From assembly GCF_024721175.1 (NCBI RefSeq), contig NZ_CP099399.1:2418001-2482000 (forward strand): a stretch of 64,000 nucleotides of DNA, read 5' to 3'. Below, in pieces: positions 36,512-45,985 of this stretch. The position numbers and the translations under genes are program-made. How positions within the stretch are numbered: position 1 is the first letter of the stretch; each line of letters begins with the position of its first letter. Origin of the DNA: Rhizobium sp. Pop5 (GTDB lineage Bacteria > Pseudomonadota > Alphaproteobacteria > Rhizobiales > Rhizobiaceae). The notes beneath the pieces are model-generated. The model was not told where the DNA came from. It saw nothing but the letters and a program-made list of their open reading frames with translations, and made no database searches.

Positions 36512-36928
36512 CTAACCTTCGGCGGAATCGAAACGCGAACGGGCGGCGCGAACCGCCTCATGGTTCGCTTCCGCCCAGTTCAGAAGCTGCGACAGCGGCT
36601 GGTAGAGCGAGCGGCCGAGATCGGTCATCGAATATTCGACGCTCGGCGGCTTTGTCGGGAAGACTTCGCGGGCGATATAACCGTCCCTCTGCAGGTCGCG
36701 CAGCGTCTGCGTCAGCATGCGCTGCGAGATATCGGGGAGCATCCGTCGTAGCTCGCCGAACCGACGGGGCTCGGCCGCCAGCACCTCGAGCAGCAGCGTC
36801 GACCATTTGCCGCCGATCTGCTGCATCATGTCCCGAACCGGGCAATTGGAAAAATCGAGAGCGGCAAGATCGATCTCGCGCCGCATCCCCGGCATTCTGT
36901 TCTTCAGGCTGAGGACCGCGCCGCTCAT
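36512..36928 (-). CDS. HxlR family regulator
   Basis: A 138-residue winged-helix protein of the HxlR type. Cys29 in [24 protein letters not shown] lies at the typical redox-sensing position; the recognition segment is [23 protein letters not shown]. Such proteins (YodB, HypR, QorR) sense quinones or hypochlorite. It is divergent from an NmrA-type quinone reductase gene at 37053, as with E. coli ytfH/ytfG; control of that gene is a good inference. Confidence 0.9.
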   Translation of the reverse strand: MSGAVLSLKNRMPGMRREIDLAALDFSNCPVRDMMQQIGGKWSTLLLEVLAAEPRRFGELRRMLPDISQRMLTQTLRDLQRDGYIAREVFPTKPPSVEYSMTDLGRSLYQPLSQLLNWAEANHEAVRAARSRFDSAEG

Positions 36929-37052
36929 CTGCTGGTTCCCTTTTGGTAACGTAGAGCCGAAAAACTGCCTCCTTTACACCGCGAAGTCAATTCCTATTCT
37001 AGCGTTAGTCTCTTTTCGAGACCACCTTGCCCAACGCAAAAGGAAACGACCC

Positions 37053-37961
37053 ATGAGCGAAACCATCCTGGTCACCGGCGCTGCCGGACAGCTCGGCCAG
37101 CGTGTCATCCACCACCTCATCGAGACCTACAAGGTCGCCCCCGGCAACATCGTCGCGGCAACACGCAGCCCCGAAAAGCTCGCCGATCTCGCAAGCAAGG
37201 GCGTCGTCACCCGCAAGGCCGATTTCGATGACGCGGCCGGCCTGGAGAAGGCTTTCGCCGGCGTCGACCGGCTGCTGATCATCAGCACCGATGCACTCGA
37301 CACCCCTGGCAAGCGTCTCACCCAGCACAAGGCCGCCGTCGCCGCCGCCGTCAAGGCAGGCGTCAAGCACGTCGCCTATACCTCGATGCCGGCGCCCGAC
37401 GATTCGCTCGTCACCTTCGCACCTGACCACCTCGGCAGCGAAAACGCCATCAAGGCAAGCGGCCTCGCTTACACGATCATCCGCGACGCCTGGTATCACG
37501 ACAATTACCTGCACGGCATGCCGCACAACCTACAGGGCGGTAAATGGTACAGCGCCACGGGCGACGGCAAGATCTCGACCATTTCGCGCGACGACTGCGC
37601 GCTGGCGATCGCAGCCGCCCTTGCCTCCGGCACCTCCGAAAGCGCCTCCTATACGCTGACGGGCGCTGAACTCCTGACCAACAGGCAGATCGCCGCCATC
37701 GTCTCCGAAGCCGCCGGCAAGCCGCTCGAAGTGGTCGACGTCAATGACGAACAGCTCGGCCAGGGTATGCGCGGCGCCGGCCTCCCCGGCTTCGTCGCCG
37801 ACATGCTGGTCTCCGCCGACGCCAACACCCGCGCCGGCAAATTCGCGATCGTCACCGAGGATTTCACCAAGCTGACGGGCAGGCAGCCGCAGTCGCTGAA
37901 GGATTTCTTCCTGGCGCACAAGGCGGCTTTGACTGCCTCGGGCAATGCCGGAGGCCATTGA
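37053..37961 (+). CDS. NmrA-type NAD(P)H:quinone reductase (QorB/YtfG-like)
   Basis: A 302-residue atypical SDR. The Rossmann start is ILVTGAAGQLGQRVI; the body matches quinone reductase 2 (QorB/YtfG): AYTSMPAPDDSLVTFAPDH and RDAWYHDNYLHG. It would reduce quinones with NADPH. ATG 37053 has AAAGGA upstream and is far better than the long in-frame upstream extension. It is divergent from the HxlR gene and ends at a stem-loop. Confidence 0.87.
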   Translation: MSETILVTGAAGQLGQRVIHHLIETYKVAPGNIVAATRSPEKLADLASKGVVTRKADFDDAAGLEKAFAGVDRLLIISTDALDTPGKRLTQHKAAVAAAVKAGVKHVAYTSMPAPDDSLVTFAPDHLGSENAIKASGLAYTIIRDAWYHDNYLHGMPHNLQGGKWYSATGDGKISTISRDDCALAIAAALASGTSESASYTLTGAELLTNRQIAAIVSEAAGKPLEVVDVNDEQLGQGMRGAGLPGFVADMLVSADANTRAGKFAIVTEDFTKLTGRQPQSLKDFFLAHKAALTASGNAGGH

Positions 37962-37966
37962 GCCTT

Positions 37967-38001
37967 CCGCTCATCCCTGCGCTCGCCGCAGGGATGAGCG
38001 G
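37967..38001. terminator. 15-bp perfect hairpin after the quinone reductase gene
   Basis: Arms 37967-37981 and 37987-38001, loop CTCGC, six bases after the stop. GC-rich and strong, but followed by ACTCCGATT rather than a T run. Confidence 0.55.
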
Positions 38002-38050
38002 ACTCCGATTCCGGATGCTGAAAATCTCATCACGTGAGGTGAGTCATTCA

Positions 38051-38204
38051 CGGCGCGGACGCGCCGTGGCTGGATTCCTGTGACGAGCACAGGAATGAGG
38101 GAGGGTAAATAGAGCGCCTTCACCAAGATTTCCTGTCGCCATTGCGACAACGATTCATGGGAAGCGCTGCCTCTCCACCTCATTCCTGTGCTTGTCACAG
38201 GAAT
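38051..38204. repeat. Mosaic palindromic repeat region
   Basis: Contains the small hairpin CGGCGC...GCGCCG (38051-38066) and two short hairpins, ATTCCTGTG-acgag-CACAGGAAT at 38074-38096 and ATTCCTGTG-cttgt-CACAGGAAT at 38182-38204, flanked by inverted copies of each other's borders (CTGGATTCC / GGAATCCAG). The same motif occurs at 4798. It fills most of the 340-base gap between the quinone reductase and pdxJ; no gene seen. Confidence 0.7.
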
Positions 38205-38301
38205 CCAGCGCGCCAAGTCCTTGGGCGCAAAAGACTCTCTTCACCACTCATCAAGTTACGGATCGCAAACGTGATGAGGGCCTAAAAGGAACCAACCTTC
38301 C

Positions 38302-39054
38302 TCAAACCGCCTGCCCGCAAGCCCGGCAGAACCGCCGCACCGTTTCCGCCATGCCGTATTCCAGCGCATCGGCAGTGAGCCCATGGCCGATCGAGACTTC
38401 GGCCAGAGCAGGGATCTGCTCCAGCAGCGGCGGCAGGTTCGCGACCGTCAGATCATGGCCGGCATTGACGGCGAGGCCGATCGCGAGCGCTGCGTCCGCG
38501 GTCTGCCCGAGCGCTTCGAGGATCGGGACAGCGCGCTCCGGTGCGTCGTAGCAGCCGCCATAGGGGCCGGTATATAGTTCGATCCGGTCGGCTCCAACAG
38601 CCTTGGCGATCTTGACCGCTTCGGCGTCGCCGTCTCCATCGGCAAACAGCGAGACACGGCAACCCATCGCCTTCAGCCGCACGATGACATCGGTCAGGAA
38701 TGCCTGGTGCTTGCGGAAATCCCAGCCGTGATCGGAGGTCGCCTGCGAGGGATCGTCGGGCACCAGCGTCACCTGCTCGGGTGCGGCGCCGGCGCAGAGA
38801 TCGAGGAATTCCTCGGTGGGATAGCCCTCTATGTTGAATTCGGCCTTGGGGAATTCGTCATCGATAAGATTGCGGATAACCGCCAAATCGGAAAATCTTA
38901 TATGGCGCTGGTCGGGTCGCGGATGCACCGTCAGCCCGCTGGCGCCCGCGGCAAGCGCTATTCGTCCGAGCCCTTCGACGCTCGGCCAGGGCAGGTCGCG
39001 CCGGTTGCGCAGCATGGCGACGGCGTTGAGGTTCACGGAGAGCTTGGCGGGCAT
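38302..39054 (-). CDS. pdxJ: Pyridoxine 5'-phosphate synthase
   Basis: A 250-residue PdxJ TIM barrel, which condenses 3-amino-2-oxopropyl phosphate with deoxyxylulose 5-phosphate to pyridoxine 5'-phosphate. Family signatures: [16 protein letters not shown] at the N-terminus, [32 protein letters not shown], and [13 protein letters not shown]. Start 39054 gives the normal length; two further Met codons upstream are in frame. The LNAVAMLRN segment stands where E. coli has IDHIATLRN, a known variant form. Single gene. Confidence 0.92.
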   Translation of the reverse strand: MPAKLSVNLNAVAMLRNRRDLPWPSVEGLGRIALAAGASGLTVHPRPDQRHIRFSDLAVIRNLIDDEFPKAEFNIEGYPTEEFLDLCAGAAPEQVTLVPDDPSQATSDHGWDFRKHQAFLTDVIVRLKAMGCRVSLFADGDGDAEAVKIAKAVGADRIELYTGPYGGCYDAPERAVPILEALGQTADAALAIGLAVNAGHDLTVANLPPLLEQIPALAEVSIGHGLTADALEYGMAETVRRFCRACGQAV

Positions 39055-39492
39055 GGCTGGCATCCATCGGTCACGAAACGAGAGGCTCTGCTTGTAAGCC
39101 AAGTACCGTGCGATGACCAACGAGATTCGCAGATGGATGCAATGCCGATCGCTGATGGGCGAAAATTACCGTACGATCGAGTACTATAAATAGCAATTCT
39201 CGTGGCCTTAAAAGACAACCGGCCGATGCCGCAATGCAGTGGCTGTTTTGCTGCAGCACACTTAACGCCTCGGTAAATTAGGCCGTCGCGTTGCTATCCC
39301 ATTTAAAAGAGATTATTTTTAGCACTTATAAAAAAACCCGTTCGCGCATAACGTGGACATCGTATCGCGTTTGTAGGCCGCGTACTGCTTCTTTCCCAAT
39401 GACAAGAACGCCTAGAGGAAACCCCACTCGCCGCGCCCGGGAAGCAACTGGCAAAACCGCATGAGGTGCAACAAGGTGCCCTAGGAGGGTTC
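39055..39492. other. AT-rich intergenic region between divergent pdxJ and MerR-type genes
   Basis: This 438-base gap includes an AT-rich stretch at ~39160-39340, unusually AT-rich for the window, which fits promoter DNA for one or both divergent genes. No ORF with homology, tRNA or hairpin terminator was seen. Confidence 0.4.
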
Positions 39493-40185
39493 ATGCCAGA
39501 CGGTTCCAAACGCCTGTTTGCTACCGCCGGTATTGCTTCGGAGGCTCGGTCGAAATACCGGTTTTTGCCTTCGGCTGCGCTGCCGCCGGATCTACCAGAC
39601 GGTCCCGTGCCCATTGCCGATATGGCCAACGCATTTGGCGTTACGCACAGGACACTGCATTTCTACGAAGAAAAGGGATTGATCTCCGCCAATCGCATCG
39701 GCCTGATGCGGGTCTACGGCCAGGACGACGTGATGCGCATGGCCGTCATCACCGTCTGTCGCGAGACGGGCATGCCGATCGCCGTCATCCAGGAACTGAT
39801 GGACGAGCTTCGCAAAGCCGATCTGCAGGAATCGGCCGAGACAATGTTTCGCGAGGCCCTGCAGGTGCGCAAGCGTGAGCTGACGGCCGAGATGTCGACG
39901 CTGCACCGCCAGCTCCAGCAGGTCGGCGACCTCCTGGATTTCGACGGCGGCACGGAGATGGCGCCGCTGAACGACAATCAGGACAGCTCCAGTCTAAGCC
40001 CGCGGGAGCTTCGCTGCCTGGAACTGATGGCGGAGGGTTATTCCACCCAGCGAATCGCCCGCGCGCTCGACCTGAAGCATGACGAGACCAAGGATCTCGA
40101 AGCCGGAATCATCCTGAAATTCCGCGCCAACAACCGCTTCCAGGCGATCGCCAAGGCCGTTCTGCTCGGCATCGTGCAAGCTTAG
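39493..40185 (+). CDS. MerR-LuxR-type double DNA-binding regulator
   Basis: A 230-residue protein. Residues ~39-105 are a MerR helix-turn-helix and wing (PIADMANAFGVTHRTLHFYEE, KGLISANRIGLMRVYGQDD). A coiled dimer helix follows to ~150. Residues ~167-228 read as a LuxR/GerE-type DNA-binding domain (LSPRELRCLELMAEGYSTQRIARALDL). No metal-binding cysteines are placed as in metal MerR sensors. AGGAGGG at 39484-39490 precedes ATG 39493; the GTG at 39466 is less likely. Target genes unknown. Confidence 0.8.
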   Translation: MPDGSKRLFATAGIASEARSKYRFLPSAALPPDLPDGPVPIADMANAFGVTHRTLHFYEEKGLISANRIGLMRVYGQDDVMRMAVITVCRETGMPIAVIQELMDELRKADLQESAETMFREALQVRKRELTAEMSTLHRQLQQVGDLLDFDGGTEMAPLNDNQDSSSLSPRELRCLELMAEGYSTQRIARALDLKHDETKDLEAGIILKFRANNRFQAIAKAVLLGIVQA

Positions 40186-40246
40186 GGCATTCCCGACGGC
40201 CGCCACCGTCTCCCTCTCGCCGGCCACATCACTGACGTGATCGGGA

Positions 40247-41374
40247 TCAACGCACGATCGTCAGCGTCTCCGCCGCGCGCGTGATCGCGGTATAGAGCCA
40301 GCGTTCCCGCGTATCGCGAAAGGCCCAGCTCTCGTCGAAGAGCACGACGTCGTTCCACTGCGAACCCTGCGCCTTGTGAACGGTCAGGGCATAACCGTAG
40401 TCGAATTCGTCGTAGCGCTTGCGCGTGTTCCAGGGGATCTCGCCTTCGACATCCTCGAAGGCCTGCTTGAGCAGCTTGATCTTGGCCGCCCCGCGATCCA
40501 TGTCGTCATCCTCGGGACGCACGAGGAGATTGATGCCGGGCTTCGTCGTTTCCTTGGACGAGGTCATCACCTGCCACAGCGAGCCGTTGAGCAGGCCCTT
40601 GGCCGGATCGTTGCGGAGGCAGACGAGTTTGTCACCGGTCTGTGGATAGTCGGCGCTGAAGCCCTTCAATTCGCGCAGGCGCTGGTTGTAGCGGCGCCGT
40701 GTCCGGTTGGTGCCGACCAGCACCTGGTCGGCCTTCATCACGAGATCCTGCGTCACCTCGTTCTTCGAGATCACCTTGGCCGTGCCGTAATCGCCGTACA
40801 TCACCTCGTTGCCTTCGCGCACCTGCATGGCAAGCTTGATGATCGGATTGTCACGCGCCTGCCGATGGATATCGGTCAGAAGATAGTCCGGGTCCTGGTT
40901 GGTGAAGTAACCGCCGCCGCTGACCGGCGGCAGCTGGCCGGGATCGCCGAGCACCAGGATCGGAGTGCCGAAGCTCATCAGGTCCTTGCCGAGCGCCTCG
41001 TCCACCATGGAACATTCGTCGACGATGATCAGGGCCGCTTTGGCGACCGGGCTCTGCCTGTTGATCGAAAACATCGGCGCGATCGAGGTCTTGCCGGTTT
41101 CCTCGTCTTCCACCGCCTCCTCGCCGCGTGGTCGGTAGATCAGCGAATGGATCGTCTTGGCGTTGGAGGCGCCGCGCGAGCGCAGCACCTGCGCGGCCTT
41201 GCCGGTAAAGGCGGCAAACAGGACGTCGCCGTCGACATTCTCGGCGAAATGCCTGGCAAGCGTCGTCTTTCCCGTTCCGGCATAGCCGAACAGGCGAAAG
41301 AGCGGCGAGCGCCCTTCCTTCAGCCATTTCGAAACAGCCTTCAGGGCTTCGTCTTGTTGCGGCGCAAATTGCAT
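40247..41374 (-). CDS. RecD-like ATP-dependent helicase
   Basis: A 375-residue SF1 helicase with Walker A GYAGTGKTT (30-38), Walker B ALIIVDECSMV, motif III VLGDPGQLPPV, and the UvrD_C_2 box YALTVHKAQGSQW. The N-terminal exonuclease-interaction domains of RecD are absent, so this is a short RecD2-like or phage-type Dda-like helicase. Start 41374 gives MQFAPQQDEA at the family start; the in-frame extension to 41503 has no homology. It would act in DNA repair. Confidence 0.88.
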   Translation of the reverse strand: MQFAPQQDEALKAVSKWLKEGRSPLFRLFGYAGTGKTTLARHFAENVDGDVLFAAFTGKAAQVLRSRGASNAKTIHSLIYRPRGEEAVEDEETGKTSIAPMFSINRQSPVAKAALIIVDECSMVDEALGKDLMSFGTPILVLGDPGQLPPVSGGGYFTNQDPDYLLTDIHRQARDNPIIKLAMQVREGNEVMYGDYGTAKVISKNEVTQDLVMKADQVLVGTNRTRRRYNQRLRELKGFSADYPQTGDKLVCLRNDPAKGLLNGSLWQVMTSSKETTKPGINLLVRPEDDDMDRGAAKIKLLKQAFEDVEGEIPWNTRKRYDEFDYGYALTVHKAQGSQWNDVVLFDESWAFRDTRERWLYTAITRAAETLTIVR

Positions 41375-41474
41375 GATCGCAGGACTTGGCAGGATTCTGC
41401 CTGATTTAGGCAAGGCGGAAACTGATGCGGCAGAACGATCGCCGCAAGATGCCGCCACCCCATCCGGCCGACAA

Positions 41475-42401
41475 TCATCCATCCCACCGGCGATCCGCAC
41501 CACTCGCGCACATCGACGGATCCTGCCCGATCGTTTCGGTCAGGAAATCCAGGACCGTCTTGACGCGGAGCGCCATGTTGCGTCTGGAGGGATAGACGAC
41601 GGTGATCGGCAGTCGGCTCGGCTGATAATTCTCCATGACCGGGATCAGCCGGCCGGCGACGATATCGGGCACGGCGATGATATGGGAAAGCACCGCAAGG
41701 CCGGCGCCAGCAAGCGCTGCCCGGTGAATGGCAACCGCGCTGCATGCGGTCATTCGCGGCGACACCCGAACGGATATGTCTTCCGAACCGTTCGAGAACG
41801 ACCATGCATTGGCCTCGCCCGCCCTGCTATAGCACAGGCACTCATGGTCCTTGATGTCCCTCGGCTGGCGTGGCGCCGCCTTGCGCGCGAGGTAGGCGGG
41901 TGACGCCACAAGGAAAGCCGTCGTCCAACCGATCCGCCGGCAGACGAGGCTGCTGTCTGCGACCGAACCCAAACGCACCTCGAGATCCAGGCGCTCCTCG
42001 ATCATATCGGAGCTTTGCTCGCTGAAGATGAGCTCCACCGAGAGCTTCGGATGGGCGGCGAGAAGATCGCCGAGCCGCTCGCTGAGATAAAGGCCGAGCG
42101 GCGCGGGAACGCTGAGCCTGACCTTTCCCGAGGCCACGACGCCGCCCGATCCGGCAGCCTCACCCAGCTCTTCCACCGCTTCGAGAATCCGCAACGCCAT
42201 CGGCATCATCCGTTCCCCTTCCGCCGTCAGCGACAGGCCGCTTGTCGTGCGATGCAGCAGCCGCGTTTTGAAATGGCTTTCAAGGGCCGCGACCTGGCGC
42301 GAAACCGCCGGCTGCGTCACCTCGAGATCATGCGCCGCCGCCGAAAACGAGCCCGCCTCCGCGACACGCTGAAACGTCCGCAATGCCGAAACGATATCCA
42401 T
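41475..42401 (-). CDS. LysR family transcriptional regulator
   Basis: A 308-residue LysR regulator. The N-terminal HTH (VAEAGSFSAAAHDLEVTQPAVSRQVAALE) is followed by a PBP-like effector domain. It is divergent from a three-gene operon (peroxidase-like, SDR, cupin) at 42534 and probably activates it; the inducer is unknown. The window between starts is 132 bases and includes repeated GGATAT elements. Confidence 0.9.
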   Translation of the reverse strand: MDIVSALRTFQRVAEAGSFSAAAHDLEVTQPAVSRQVAALESHFKTRLLHRTTSGLSLTAEGERMMPMALRILEAVEELGEAAGSGGVVASGKVRLSVPAPLGLYLSERLGDLLAAHPKLSVELIFSEQSSDMIEERLDLEVRLGSVADSSLVCRRIGWTTAFLVASPAYLARKAAPRQPRDIKDHECLCYSRAGEANAWSFSNGSEDISVRVSPRMTACSAVAIHRAALAGAGLAVLSHIIAVPDIVAGRLIPVMENYQPSRLPITVVYPSRRNMALRVKTVLDFLTETIGQDPSMCASGADRRWDG

Positions 42402-42533
42402 CCCTGCCCCCTCATACTTTTGCGCATAGGCTTTATGCAGCCTGACTAGGCCGGAATGGCTTTACAGTCCAGCAATTACGGATATCTTTTATCCATAAGG
42501 ATATCAGATGTCCTTAATTAAAGGAGAGACGAC

Positions 42534-43013
42534 ATGACCCAGCGATTGAACTACGCCCAGCAGTCCCCCGAGCTTTTCAAGAAGTTCATGGAATTCAGCA
42601 TGGCGCTGAAGAGCAGCGTGATCGACGAAAAGCTTCAGGCCCTCATCGAGATCCGCGCTTCGCAGATCAACGGATGCGGCTTTTGCCTCGACATGCATGT
42701 GAAGCAGGCGAAGATTTTCGGCGAAAGCGAATTGCGGCTCCATCACGTCGCCATCTGGCGGGAATCGAACCTGTTCGTCCCCCGCGAGCGCGCCGCCCTT
42801 GCCTGGACCGAAGCCCTGACGAAGCTGCCGGAAGGCGGCATTCCCGATGAGATCTATGAACGGGTTCGCGGCCAGCTTTCGGAGAAGGAAATCTCGGACC
42901 TGACCTTCGTCGTCATGGCGATCAACGCCTGGAACCGCGTCAATGTCGGCTTCAAGGCGGTGCCCGGCTCGGCCGACAAGGCTTACGGCCTCGATAAGGC
43001 AGGCCTGAACTAA
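42534..43013 (+). CDS. Carboxymuconolactone decarboxylase / AhpD-like protein
   Basis: A 159-residue AhpD-like CMD protein. Cys48-x2-Cys51 and His55 in INGCGFCLDMH form the redox/active site. Members act as alkylhydroperoxide-type reductases. AAAGGAGAG precedes the ATG. First gene of an operon with an SDR and a cupin, divergent from LysR. Confidence 0.88.
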   Translation: MTQRLNYAQQSPELFKKFMEFSMALKSSVIDEKLQALIEIRASQINGCGFCLDMHVKQAKIFGESELRLHHVAIWRESNLFVPRERAALAWTEALTKLPEGGIPDEIYERVRGQLSEKEISDLTFVVMAINAWNRVNVGFKAVPGSADKAYGLDKAGLN

Positions 43014-43082
43014 CTCTCACAATTCATTGAGAAGATTCAACTTTGACGCTGCCGGGCATCCGGCAGCGAATGGAGATCTGTC

Positions 43083-43838
43083 ATGAAAATCGTTGTCATC
43101 GGCGGAACCGGCCTCATCGGTTCAAAGACTGTCGAACGCCTGCGCAAGCGCGGGCATGAGGTGATTGCCGCCTCGCCGAACTCAGGCGTCAACACGATCA
43201 CGGGAGAAGGATTGGCCGAAGCGCTCGCAGGCGCCGAAGTAGTCCTCGACCTTGCCAATTCGCCCTCCTTCGAGGACAAGGCGGTGCTCGAATTCTTCGA
43301 AACCTCGGGACGCAACCTTCTCGCCGCCGAAAAGACCGCCGGCGTGAAGCACCATATCGCGCTCTCCGTCGTCGGCACCGAGCGCCTGCAGGAGAGCGGC
43401 TATTTCCGCGGCAAGCTTGCCCAGGAAAAGCTGATCAAGGCGTCGGGCATTCCCTATACGATCGTGCATTCGACGCAGTTCATGGAATTCCTGAACGGCA
43501 TAGCCCAATCCGGCACCGTCGGCCAGACGGTCCACCTGTCGCCGGCCTATGTGCAGCCGATCGCCTCCGACGACGTCGCCGACGCCATGGCGGACGTAGC
43601 TCTTTCCGCCCCCGCTAATGCGACGGTCGAGATATCAGGCCCGGAACGGGCGCGCCTCAGCGAACTCGTCGCCCGCTATCTCCAGGCGATGAAAGACCCG
43701 CGCACCGTCAAGGCCGATGCCGAAGCGAAATACTTCGGCGCAAGGCTCAACGACGAGTCGCTCGTCTCCGACGCCAATCCGCGGCTCGGCTCGATCACCT
43801 TCGAGCAATGGTTCGCAACGTCCGCGCAACCGAAGTGA
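43083..43838 (+). CDS. NAD(P)H-binding SDR protein
   Basis: A 251-residue atypical SDR (NAD(P)-binding, NmrA-like), starting VVIGGTGLIGSKTVERL with the Rossmann GxxGxxG. The Tyr-Lys pair of classical SDRs is not at the usual place. Second gene of the LysR-linked operon, 69 bases after the CMD gene. Confidence 0.85.
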   Translation: MKIVVIGGTGLIGSKTVERLRKRGHEVIAASPNSGVNTITGEGLAEALAGAEVVLDLANSPSFEDKAVLEFFETSGRNLLAAEKTAGVKHHIALSVVGTERLQESGYFRGKLAQEKLIKASGIPYTIVHSTQFMEFLNGIAQSGTVGQTVHLSPAYVQPIASDDVADAMADVALSAPANATVEISGPERARLSELVARYLQAMKDPRTVKADAEAKYFGARLNDESLVSDANPRLGSITFEQWFATSAQPK

Positions 43839-43905
43839 CCGGCCTGCCCTCAGGACGCGGCCGCTCGGCCGCCTCCTTCCCAACCCAGAATCCATGGAGA
43901 TTCCG

Positions 43906-44322
43906 ATGATCAGAAAATCATTCCTCGCCGCCGCCCTCGCCTTTCTGGCCGCCACCGGCGCCGGCGCGCATGACAGCAGCAAGGCTGCCAATGTCACGCT
44001 CGTCTATGAGCACGAACTTCCGAATGTGCCGGGCAAGAGCATCAAGGGCGTACTCGTCGAATACGGTCCGGGCGGCTTTTCCGACGGCCACACCCATCCC
44101 GACTCGGCCTTCATCTACGCCACCGTGCTGGAAGGATCGATCCGCAGCCAGGTCAACGACGGCCCGGTCAAGGTCTATCAGGCCGGAGAGAGCTTCTCCG
44201 AAATGCCGGGCGACCGCCACGGCGTCAGCGCCAACGGCAGCGATACCAAGCCTGCCCGACTGCTCGCCGTCTTCGTCGTCGACACCAAGCAGAAAGAGCT
44301 CACCTTCCCGCTGAAGAAGTAA
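43906..44322 (+). CDS. Secreted cupin domain protein
   Basis: A 138-residue protein with signal peptide (ALAFLAATGAGA) and a single cupin: first motif GFSDGHTHPDSAFIYATVLEG, second GESFSEMPGDRHGV, with His/Glu metal ligands. Function unknown. ATG 43906 is chosen for the GGAGA six bases upstream, over 43894. Third gene of the operon; a hairpin follows. Confidence 0.82.
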   Translation: MIRKSFLAAALAFLAATGAGAHDSSKAANVTLVYEHELPNVPGKSIKGVLVEYGPGGFSDGHTHPDSAFIYATVLEGSIRSQVNDGPVKVYQAGESFSEMPGDRHGVSANGSDTKPARLLAVFVVDTKQKELTFPLKK

Positions 44323-44334
44323 CGGTCCGATCAT

Positions 44335-44371
44335 GCCGCCCGCGCGAAGCTTCGATGCTTGCGCGGGCGGC
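44335..44371. terminator. Strong GC hairpin after cupin gene
   Basis: Perfect 11-bp arms 44335-44345 and 44361-44371, loop 15 bases. No T tail; probable weak terminator or mRNA end stabiliser. Confidence 0.5.
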
Positions 44372-44416
44372 CGACATGCTGAATCATGTGCCGCCTGCCA
44401 TCCCGGAGACTGATAG

Positions 44417-45898
44417 ATGATTCACGACGTACTCTTCGGCAAGCCTTTGATATCCCTCGTTACCGTCGGCTTTGCCGGTATCGTCGTCTGGTTCCTCCTC
44501 TCCCGCCAGCGGCCCACGACGCGGCTGGTGGTGCAGATCCTCTTCTTTGGCATGATGACGCTCATCATCGTCGGCAGCGGCATCGAACCCCACCGGTTTC
44601 AGGGATATCAGTCCGAGGACCCGCAGGCCTTGCTCGTCGTCCTGGCGAAATCGCTCTGGTGGGTCCATCTGGCATGGGCCGTCATCGGCTTCATCAGGCT
44701 CTATCTGGTGCTGGAGGGCAACCCGCGGGAGGCCCGCCTGCTCCAGGATCTCGTCGTCGGCGTCGTCTATATCGGCATGGCGCTGTCGATCCTGGCTTTC
44801 GTCTTCGGCGTGCCGATCGGAACGCTGGTCGCCACTTCGGGCGTGGTCGCGATCATCCTCGGCCTCGCGCTTCAGAGCACGCTCGCCGACGTCTTCTCCG
44901 GCATCGCACTGACCCTCGGCCGGCCCTATGTCATCGGCGACTGGATCCTTTTGAGCGACGGCACCGAAGGGCGCGTCGTCGAAAGCAACTGGCGCGCGAC
45001 CCACATCCTGACCGGCGCGCACAATGTCATTGTGCTGCCGAACAGCTTTCTGGCAAAGCTCGCTCTGACGAATATCAGCCGGCCGGATGAAACCCATTTG
45101 CAGACCCTGCCCATCCACATCGCCCCGACGCGCATGCCGGCGTCGATACGAGAGATCATGTTGACGGCGCTCACGAGCTGCAATTCCATCGTTCGTGAGC
45201 CGCCGCCGGTGGTCGCGCTGAAGGGGCTGGATGCGACGTCGCTCGAAATCGAGCTGCAGTTCCGGGTCTCGAGCCCGAGCCAACGCATCTCCGCAAGAAA
45301 CGAGGTGCTCGATCTCGTCTATCGCCACTGCAAATCGGCCGGCCTGCTGCTGGCCATTCCGCCGGCGGCGACGGTGCTGACATCAGAACTGCCGACGGAA
45401 GAAAACGCGCAGCCGCCGAGCGTGACGCCGCTTGCGCTGATCGACGCCATTCCGGTCTTTGCGACGCTGACATCAGATGAAAAGGCAAAGCTCGCCGAAA
45501 CCACCGCTGTCCGGCAGTTCCGCAAGGGCGACGTGATCGTGCGGGAGGCTGAAATGCTGCCCTCGCTGATGATGGTGCGCGCCGGCACCATCGCCGCGCG
45601 GCGCGGCGACGAGGAGCGCGGGCGGCTGGCACCGGGTGATTTTTTCGGCGAGACAGGCCTGCTCGCCGGCATGCAGGAAGTCTGCACGCTCGAGGCCCTG
45701 ACCCCGGTGACGGTCTATGAAATCGACCAGGAAGCCTTCGCGCCGCTGCTGACGGAGCGTCCGCCGCTGGCCCAGGAAATTGCCGAAGTCCTCGCCGGCC
45801 GCGCCGAGCGCTTCCGCGACGGCGCGGCCCTGCCGCCGGAACATGCCCGCAGCGCCCACGCCATCCTGAAAACCATCAGAACCATCTTCAGGCCGTAG
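44417..45898 (+). CDS. MscS channel with C-terminal cyclic-nucleotide-binding domain
   Basis: A 493-residue protein: three or four N-terminal helices, an MscS pore with ATSGVVAIILGLALQSTLADVFSGI, a cytosolic beta domain, and, from about residue 345, a cNMP-binding domain (FATLTSDEKAKLAETTAVRQFRKGD, GDFFGETGLLAG). This is the known bCNG (MscS-derived cyclic nucleotide-gated) layout, in which nucleotide, more than tension, gates the channel. ATG 44417. Single gene after a hairpin. Confidence 0.88.
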   Translation: MIHDVLFGKPLISLVTVGFAGIVVWFLLSRQRPTTRLVVQILFFGMMTLIIVGSGIEPHRFQGYQSEDPQALLVVLAKSLWWVHLAWAVIGFIRLYLVLEGNPREARLLQDLVVGVVYIGMALSILAFVFGVPIGTLVATSGVVAIILGLALQSTLADVFSGIALTLGRPYVIGDWILLSDGTEGRVVESNWRATHILTGAHNVIVLPNSFLAKLALTNISRPDETHLQTLPIHIAPTRMPASIREIMLTALTSCNSIVREPPPVVALKGLDATSLEIELQFRVSSPSQRISARNEVLDLVYRHCKSAGLLLAIPPAATVLTSELPTEENAQPPSVTPLALIDAIPVFATLTSDEKAKLAETTAVRQFRKGDVIVREAEMLPSLMMVRAGTIAARRGDEERGRLAPGDFFGETGLLAGMQEVCTLEALTPVTVYEIDQEAFAPLLTERPPLAQEIAEVLAGRAERFRDGAALPPEHARSAHAILKTIRTIFRP

Positions 45899-45985
45899 TG
45901 CGAGAGGCCGCCGCCAGCGGCGAAACCACTGGAATATTCTACTATTTCGTGCAATCTCTGGCATATTCTTGGGAGCACATTGAGC

